Program-made: the position numbers and the translations under genes
In this document: positions 57,301 through 64,000 of the stretch, piece by piece
Numbering within the stretch: the stretch's first letter is position 1
Layout: each line of letters begins with the position of its first letter
Assembly (NCBI GenBank): GCA_951213105.1
Contig: OX578136.1
Coordinates: forward strand, 152,540,678-152,604,677
From: Amaurobius ferox
Taxonomy: Eukaryota; Arthropoda; Arachnida; Araneae; Amaurobiidae
Direction: 5' to 3'
DNA length: 64,000 nucleotides
Notes under the pieces: generated by a model
What the model was told of the DNA's origin: nothing
The model's database searches: none
Seen by the model: only the letters and a program-made list of their open reading frames with translations

Positions 57301-57718
57301 CAGGAGGTGCATAACACCGGGTGGATGGTGGGTACAAAAAAAAAGAAATGGTTTGTGGCGGTGTATTGCACCGGGTGGATGGTGAGGCACAACCCTAAAA
57401 ATATGGTTTGTGGCGGTGCTTTACACCGGGTGGATTGGTGGGCATAAACCTCCAAAAAAAAAAACATTTTTTTAGAAATTCATGTGAAATTTTCTTTTTT
57501 GGCCATCGATCTGAAATTATGAAAAAGATTTTTATAAATTTTTTTAAAAAAAGTTTTGTGTTAGTGAAACTGAAAAAAAGGAGGTACAGGCGGTGCATAA
57601 CACCGGGTTGATGTTGGGTACAAGAAAAAGAAAATGGTTTGTGGCGGTGTACTGCACCGGGTGTATGGTGAGGCACAACAATAAAAATATGGTTTGTGGC
57701 AGTGCTTTACACAATATA

Positions 57719-57720
<2 letters not shown>
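57187..57720. repeat. GGTGCATAACACCGG-type repeats
   Basis: GGTACAGGAGGTGCATAACA CCGG occurs near 56890, 57198, 57296 and 57583. It is interleaved with TGGTTTGTGGCGGTGTATTG CACCGGGTGGATGGTG units (57347, 57402, 57633). Two unit types are intermixed. Confidence 0.8.
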
Positions 57721-57760
<40 letters not shown>

Positions 57761-57800
57761 CTAGCCGCCTTTGGCGACCAGCCTGTTCGCTACCCTTGAA
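57713..57800. repeat. (TA)n followed by an ACTAGCCGCC repeat start
   Basis: About 45 bases of TA, then ACTAGCCGCCTTTGGCGACC, a small hairpin (GCCGCC/GGCGAC). It is comparable with the ACTAGC start at 23012. Confidence 0.6.
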
Positions 57801-57829
57801 AATTCTGACCGTGGCAAACTCGCTAACGC

Positions 57830-57970
57830 GACCTACCAGAAAGGTGTAAGATAACTATTTGGAAGGCAAGAGCGTGAACATGTCGGCAGTTTTGGCTGCT
57901 GCGGGAATCGAATCCGGGCCTACCGAGTGCAACTCCCGCGCGCTAACCACTGGGCTACTTCGCACTCCGC
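57830..57970 (-). mobile_element. SINE with deleted body
   Basis: Tail CTACCAGAAAGGTGTAAGAT, then directly the head region with box B GGATTCGATTCC (inverse of 57904-57915) and box A. The middle of the body is missing. Confidence 0.78.
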
Positions 57971-57996
57971 GACAATCTCCATAACTTTCTTTTTAT

Positions 57997-58189
57997 TCAC
58001 CCAATTTAGACCGGAACCCAGTGGGAGAGGCATCCACAAGGACCGTACCGTCCGTCCCCTACCACCAACCTCTCGGAAGGACTTACGGACCCACATATTT
58101 AACGTGGTCGTACTCCGCGTGAACACGGCGGCAGTTTTGGCAGTGGCGGGAATCGAACCCGGGCCTACCGCTAACTTTCCGCGCGCTAA
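57997..58189 (-). mobile_element. tRNA-derived SINE
   Basis: The body from CACCCAATTTAGACCGGAAC to GAACACGGCGGCAG is followed by GGGAATCGAACC (box B inverse, 58149-58160). The box A end is damaged and the 3' tail is cut. Confidence 0.83.
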
Positions 58190-59105
58190 TTTACAATTTA
58201 AAATGACTATATGCAAAACTCTTAATTCCATCATCCTCATTCCATCGTTCCATTGTTCCATCATTTAAAATATCCATAAAATTAAAATATACATCGTTCC
58301 ATCATTTAAAATATCCATAAAAAAATATCCATTTAAAATAACCACAAATTAAAATATCCTTTTAAAAAATCCATATCGTTCCATCATTTAAAATATAAAT
58401 ATAATTTCTACAGTACATATGCTAAACTTTTAATTAATTTAAAACCGGAAGCTCGGGAAACGGAAAGCAAACACTAATTCGGTTTTTTATTGTCCCACCC
58501 ATCGCTATGCATATTCAAAACCGTGACGTACTCTCCAACTAGACACAAACCGGCGCCATTGAAACGCGGGCTTGGGGGAAACGGGCGATGGGAAATGGGA
58601 ACTTCTTTCGCCCGCTAATGAATTTTAAAATCATGACTTCTTTAAAATTCTGATCCAGCGACCAATGTTAATTATTTCTTGACCAGATTGGGCTTGTAAG
58701 AAAGCCAGATGTTTGAGCTTCCTAAAAATGTAAATTAGTAGTCGAAATTATGAGTACTTTTTACTATGCGAGAATTTAAAAACCAAAAATCGTTATTTTG
58801 AGCCAAAAGTGACTTTTGTTCTAGAATCTTTAAAAAATATTAAAAATCGAAAGAGATTTGAAATTGACATATTTTTACTCGCAATTATCTGCTCTTTCTG
58901 GTGGTGTGATTTGTTTTTTTTCTACGACGTCTGGATCGTGGAGAAAAGAGAGCAAAAAGCGGTCGAAATCGCATAAAACATTAAATAACAAAAAAAATAT
59001 TAAAATATGAAAAATCGGTTTTCACGTGTCCCCTTCCCGCCATCCGGGTCTCCGATTACCAAATTTCGTAGCTCTCCGAGGTGCGGTCGCTGAACGTATA
59101 ATGTA
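58190..59105. other. Non-coding; short TTTAAAATATCCAT repeats
   Basis: CATCGTTCCATCATTTAAAA TATCCATAAAA recurs between 58240 and 58400. From 58400 to 59105 no gene is seen; CGAGGTGCGGTCGCTGAACG near 59080 precedes the microsatellite. Confidence 0.5.
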
Positions 59106-59176
<71 letters not shown>

Positions 59177-59181
59177 ATAAC

Positions 59182-59256
<75 letters not shown>
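59106..59256. repeat. (AACT)n then (AC)n microsatellite
   Basis: About 80 bases of AACT followed by about 70 bases of AC. Confidence 0.97.
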
Positions 59257-59257
<1 letters not shown>

Positions 59258-59514
59258 TGCATTTTATTATTTAAGATATAATCCTTGTTCTTTTAGGTTT
59301 TGAACCTCATCCAAGATTCGTCTAATCATCATCCTATATTTATTATAACCTCATCCGAGATTCGGCATAAATCTGTATAACATTTGTTGTCTCAATAAAA
59401 ATGTTAAATTACTTATCTCTGTTATTTATTTGCTTCAAAATTCAAACATGTGCAATTTTTTTCAAACAAACTAAGACGCTTCCTTATGTGTGTTTATGAA
59501 AATGATCACATACA

Positions 59515-59735
59515 TTTAGCGACAATATTTAAATGAAATTTAGCGATAATATTTAAATGAAATTTAGCGATAACATTTAAATGAAATTTAGCGATAATAT
59601 ATAAATGAAATTTAGAAATTTGGCGTTAAATATTTAAATTAAAATTAGCGTTAAATTTTTAAATGAAATTTAGCGTTAAATTTCATTGTCGCTAAATTTC
59701 ATTAAAATATTGTCGCTAAATTTCATATTTACAAA
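59515..59735. repeat. AATTTAGCGATAATATTTAA repeats, then inverted copies
   Basis: About seven direct copies of GCGATAATATTTAAATGAAA TTTA (24-26 bp) run to about 59685. They are followed by inverted TCGCTAAATTTCATT copies, so the end can fold back on the array. Confidence 0.8.
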
Positions 59736-59862
59736 ATTTCATGAATTTTGGTACCTTGGTCACGTACAGCAAAAGTTGAATATTAAGTAGGAGAAAAATT
59801 GCGGGTGGCGCAATTTTTGGGTTCGGCCTATTCTTTTCTCCGCGGTTACTTTGAATCTTTCG

Positions 59863-60110
59863 TCTTGTAGAAAGAATTTGTGTGGAGATAAAATCGCTCT
59901 ACAAAATAGCAGACGTCGCTTTGGGATTCTACAGATTTGTAGAGCACTGACATTTCATGGATTTTATCTTGTAGGAAGAATTCGTGTCGAAATGAAATAC
60001 AACATCCGCCATCTCCAGGGATCTAAAAAGTAGGAGTCTTCGCTTTGGGATTTTAATGAGTTGTAGTAGGTTTAGATATAAAAGCACGGACATTGCAAGG
60101 ATTTTAAAAA
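59863..60110. repeat. Diverged tandem duplication of ~110 bp
   Basis: TCTTGTAGAAAGAATTTGTG and TCTTGTAGGAAGAATTCGTG begin two blocks. Both contain CGCTTTGGGATT and end TTNCANGGATTTTA. Confidence 0.6.
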
Positions 60111-60163
60111 CGGCATTTAAAACCAGTCAACTTGCAAGTTAAGTTTTTTACCAAAAAGTTGTT

Positions 60164-60165
<2 letters not shown>

Positions 60166-60207
<42 letters not shown>

Positions 60208-60233
60208 CTATATACATATATATATATATTCCG

Positions 60234-60291
<58 letters not shown>
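60166..60291. repeat. (CA)n(TA)n(CT)n(TA)n compound microsatellite
   Basis: Four adjoining dinucleotide tracts, directly before a Helentron-like 3' end. Confidence 0.96.
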
Positions 60292-60292
<1 letters not shown>

Positions 60293-60295
<3 letters not shown>

Positions 60296-60370
60296 TCGAA
60301 AAGTCGAGTTGCGATTTTCGGCATGATTCCAATACTTTCCCTATACATTACCATGTATTGCAGGGAAAGT
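60293..60370 (+). mobile_element. Helentron-like 3' end, subfamily I
   Basis: AAGTCGAGTTGCGATTTTCG GCATG, then the intact hairpin TACTTTCCCT-ATACAT-TACC-ATGTAT-TGC-AGGGAAAGTA. It is followed after AA by the next element. Confidence 0.75.
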
Positions 60371-60374
60371 AAAA

Positions 60375-60979
60375 TCTGATGTGGGCTGCACATGACTTTC
60401 TCTGTAGACTTATATCCACGTTTTCTATATTTTAATTAAATTTAATTCACTTTTAGCTCAATTTTCGTTCTCATTTGGTAACTGGACTTATTTTCATAGG
60501 TGGCGTAGAGAAAATACGAAAAAACTAAAATATCTCGAGAATGGCTAATCTTATTGTAAAGGGGTTGGTCATATTCTTTCATTTGTAAAAAATTACGTAT
60601 AAAACAAACATTTAGTGGATATATTTAAGCATACGTAGATTTTATTTTAGATTTTGGCGATTTTTGCGGGCCATTTTGCAAATAAAAGGCAAGCTATTTT
60701 ATATTCAAATCATACCAAAATCTAATCAGCACCAGAGTAACCCACAAGCGACTTATATACCGAATTCTGTGAAATTCAGTCCATTAGTTTTTCAGGTAGA
60801 GTGGATACAATTTTTGCGGCCATTTCGCAAAAAAAGGCGAGTTCTTTTATCCCGAATCGTACCCAAAACCAATCAGCACCAGATTCGCCCACAAGGAACT
60901 TACCTACAAAATTTTATGAAATTTGGTCAATTAGTTTTTTAGTTAGAGTGGATACAAAATCTGCACATATTGACAAACA

Positions 60980-61014
<35 letters not shown>

Positions 61015-61143
61015 GTGACCCTAAAAATATATTTTTCGTGTTCTAGAGGTCCCGAAACGTGTAGATCCGTCGAAAACTCGAGTTGCGATTTTCGGCATGA
61101 TTCCAATACTTTCCTTATACATTACCATGTATTGCAGGGAAAG
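60375..61143 (+). mobile_element. Helentron-like element, subfamily I, full length
   Basis: 5' end TCTGATGTGGGCTGCACATG, twin GCGGGCCAT motifs, (CA)n near 60980-61010, AAAACTCGAGTTGCGATTTT, and 3' hairpin ending GCAGGGAAAGT. It is sandwiched head to tail between partial copies. Confidence 0.78.
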
Positions 61144-61160
61144 TGAAAATGCAGGGAAAA

Positions 61161-61325
61161 GTGATGTGGGCAGCACATGACGTTCCCTGCAGACTTATAT
61201 CCACATTTTCTTTATTTTAAGTATATTTAATTCACTTTTAATTCAATTTTCGTTCTCATTTGGTAACTGGATTTATTTTCAAAGGTGGCGTAGAGAAAAC
61301 ACGAAAAACTAAATTATATCGAGAA
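61161..61325 (+). mobile_element. Helentron-like 5' part, subfamily I
   Basis: GTGATGTGGGCAGCACATGA CGTTCCCTGCAGACTTATAT begins it. It breaks off after GAGAAAACACGAAAAACTAA. Confidence 0.72.
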
Positions 61326-61699
61326 TAATCTACATAAGAAATCAACCAGACAAACGTCACTATCTAAAAATAGTGAAAACCTGCTTAGGAGGTGCTAAAA
61401 CATATAACTGTTAAAATAGGCATTTGAAAAGCTCCGAAACATTCTGGAAATTCCGAATCATGATTAGAAATAATAAATTACAGATTGAATTTAAATGACT
61501 AGCATTGTTCATTAGCATATAAATCCCATTTATTCACAATGAGGACAATGCTTACCGATTTGGTTTTGAACTGCAGAATGGAAGAAAACTCCTTTTTTAA
61601 AAGTGCCTCTTTTTGAAAATAGAATTTTTTTTTTAAATCTTCATTTATCTGGTTAAACTTATGGGGTTACAATAGTTTGATTATATTTATGAGAGACTG

Positions 61700-61735
<36 letters not shown>

Positions 61736-62010
61736 AATAATGTGTGTGTGTTACGGGCAAATCTCAAAAAATCCCATTTTGGATAAAGACCGAAATGAAA
61801 TTGAAATTGTATTCATATCGGGATTTATGAGGGTAATGCACGAATTATCCAGACGATTCTGGGTAGAACTATGTATTACTTCACTCAAAAGGTTCTGAGC
61901 ATGCTTTGTGCTTTTTCGTGGTTCCTTGTGCATTTATAGTGCATTTTTATGAAACCTGGGCGCTCTACATACAGTTGATTAATTGTTCACAATGGCTGTT
62001 TAGAGAAAAA
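61326..62010. other. Non-coding flank
   Basis: (TA)n at about 61706-61730. No gene supported. Confidence 0.4.
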
Positions 62011-62964
62011 TCTGATGTGGGCAGCACATGACTTTTCTTACATAATGCAATGATATTTCTACTTTTACAGTAAGAAAAAAAATAGATTATTTTTATAGTA
62101 GTTATTTATATTCGTTCCAAGATATTGAATTTTCGTCAATGAGTCGTCATTTTCCATGTCGTCATCATCAATCAGTCGTCATTGATTTAGAGTCATTTTT
62201 ATTTATTTGGCGAGTTTTTAGTTAATTTAGGAATGTTTAGGAAAGTCGACAAATTGGCGACATTCCACCAAGTTCGTCGCCAAAATCTCGCCAAGCGTTA
62301 TGGACGAAAAAATAAGTTATTCTTACAGCAGAGGAATGACTATTGGCGTTCAAATACAAAAGCATTACTCAAAGTATCTTTTCTCATGAATAGAACGAGC
62401 TAGATCCACGAGAATAATGTCACCAAATTTATCGCATGATATTACATATGAAAAGTGAACATGTTTCTCAACAGTTAATATGTTTTTTATAATTTATGCG
62501 ATTTTTTGATAAATTTATTTAAAAAATGTACAATATCGCGAGAACGGTTCATGCTAGCGTTCTAAAGTCTATGTCAATCGATTTCTAATTAAAAATTACA
62601 TAAAAAATGTCTATTTGCGTAACTTTATTAGAGGTTTTGATTTTTGATAATTTTTTCAAAATTTCACTCGAAATTTTAGGGGGGGGGGTGTTCTAAACAT
62701 TCGATTGCGTATAAAAACAATAGGCTTCCAGTGTTTACAGATTGTGATTTTTGTACCAAATTTTGTTCGAATCGGTCCATTTGTTCATCAGTTATCATCT
62801 CCACAGACTCACTGAGACACACACACACACACAGACATCACCTCAAAAACGTCTGATTCGTGTTCAGGGATGCTTGAAACGTGCTCTGCCGTCGAAAACT
62901 CGAATTCGAATTTTCGACCTCGTCACAATACTTTCCTTATACATTATATGTATATATGGAAAGT
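62011..62964 (+). mobile_element. Helentron-like element, subfamily II, full length
   Basis: TCTGATGTGGGCAGCACATG, the subfamily II core, a G-run near 62681, (CA)n at about 62817-62832, AACTCGAATTCGAATTTTCG, and the hairpin ACTTTCCTTATACAT-TAT-ATGTATATATGGAAAGT. Confidence 0.78.
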
Positions 62965-63021
62965 AATTATCTTCGCAAGAAGATCTGAAGAATCAAATAT
63001 CATGGTCCCGCTTACAAAAAA

Positions 63022-64000
63022 TCTGATATGGACAGCACATGACTTTCCTTATATAATGTAATGAATTTACTACTTTTACAGTAAAAGGAATAGGTTTTTC
63101 TTATAGAAGATACTAATATCCCTTACAGCAAAGATCGTCACATGTGTGACAGTGACGTTGTAGTCACGTGACACCTGGGTCACAATCTGACATCATATTT
63201 GTGACTTCTATGCGACGTTACGTATTAGTAACTCTGTAACTTCATTGTGACTATTTTCTGTGACGTTTCCATAATTTAATTAACACTTAACAATGTGACG
63301 ATATTACAATGGCAATTACAGTGTGCCGTCACAAATAAGTTAATATGCGACGTACCAAACGACCATGAAAATGACCAAAATGACTTCGCTGTGACCCCAA
63401 TATGACATTGCCGAGACGTACTGCGACGTCCTGTGACGTCCCAGAGTCACAGTGTGACGTAAATCTTACGTCACTGTGAAAAAAAATGCTGTTAGGATTC
63501 TTTTCAAGATATTGAATGTTCGACAATTAGTCGTCATTTTCATTGATTTATCGTCATTTTTATCCATTTGGCGAGATTTTCGTTAATTTGGCAACATTTC
63601 AAAAAGTCGCCAAATTGGCGACATTCCACCAAATTCGTCGCCAAAATCTCGCCAAGCGTTATGGATGAAGAAATAAGTTATTCTTACAGCAGATAAATGA
63701 CTATTGGCGTTCAAATACAAAAGTATTCATTCATGAAAAAAGATACTTTAAGTATATTACTTAAAGTATCTTTTTTCATGAATGGAGCGAACTAGATCCA
63801 CGAGAATGATGTCACTCAATTTATCGCATGGCATTACATATGAAAAGTGAACATGTTTCTCAATAGGAAATATTTTATTTTTTATGACTTTTTGATAATT
63901 TTTTTGAAAAATGTACAATATCTCGAGAACGATTCATGTTAGCGCTCTAAAATTTATGTCAATCGCTTTCTAATGAAACATTACATAAGAAATGTCTATT
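63022..64000 (+). mobile_element. Helentron-like element, subfamily II, split by a MITE, runs off the window
   Basis: 5' end TCTGATATGGACAGCACATG and ACTTTCCTTATATAAT (63042 onward). The core is interrupted at 63121-63496 and resumes with TTTTCAAGATATTGAATGTT. It is cut by the window end before the microsatellite. Confidence 0.75.
63121..63496. mobile_element. 376 bp MITE rich in GTGAC motifs
   Basis: Inverted ends CCTTACAGCA and CCTAACAGCA (9 of 10). The interior is dense in GTGAC/GTCAC, often as GTGACGT, including GTCACGTGACAC. It sits at a point where other subfamily II copies are continuous (TATATTCTTTCC). The target duplication is ambiguous. No protein is encoded. Confidence 0.75.

Overview
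The window is AT-rich, intron- and repeat-dominated eukaryotic DNA. It is most likely from an arachnid, probably a spider. The reasons are tRNA-derived SINEs, an N-terminal-endonuclease Penelope-like element (a type known to be common in spiders), Helentron-like dispersed repeats, Tc1/mariner and hAT remnants, and metazoan GT-AG exons. No bacterial operon, phage or CRISPR structure is present. The species assignment is inference.

The only gene I can name is an apolipoprotein-D-type lipocalin on the + strand. One internal exon lies at 1821-1913 and the matching last exon at 6269-6399, with compatible splice phases. The 5' exons are outside the window. A tandem segmental duplication (about 2966-7485 copied as about 7488-14793) has duplicated that last exon to 12556-12686. 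The duplicated block carries a hAT derivative with a Tc1 inside it and a foldback element. After the duplication, copy B gained a 1.76 kb insertion, a 269 bp MITE, and expansion of one 40 bp unit into a 21-copy minisatellite. Two weaker exon candidates are 15851-16173 (-) and 30533-30751 (-).

15-22 kb: tRNA-derived SINEs, one of them headed by a complete 5S rRNA sequence (17517-17634, -), small covarying hairpin units related to the SINE tail, two head-to-tail Helentron-like elements, a hAT transposase remnant and several tandem repeats. 23-35 kb: longer Helentron-like repeats, an inactivated mariner (29047-30308), and an inverted pair of hammerhead-ribozyme motifs (32914-33345). 35-48 kb: a 0.94 kb direct-repeat pair, a decayed Jockey-like LINE (39960-41235, -), a Tc1 fragment, satellites-in-miniature and a large (TA)n tract.

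49.4-55.4 kb is a near-palindromic pair of Penelope-like elements, each encoding an N-terminal GIY-YIG endonuclease followed by a reverse transcriptase, arranged head to head; both are broken. 55-64 kb is A-rich and CA/TA tandem DNA, two more SINEs, and Helentron-like elements including a head-to-tail concatemer and one split by a GTGAC-rich MITE.

Most of what is biologically distinctive here is in repeat architecture: duplicated alternative last exon, covarying Helentron-like termini, 5S-tRNA composite SINE, hammerhead pair and inverted PLE.
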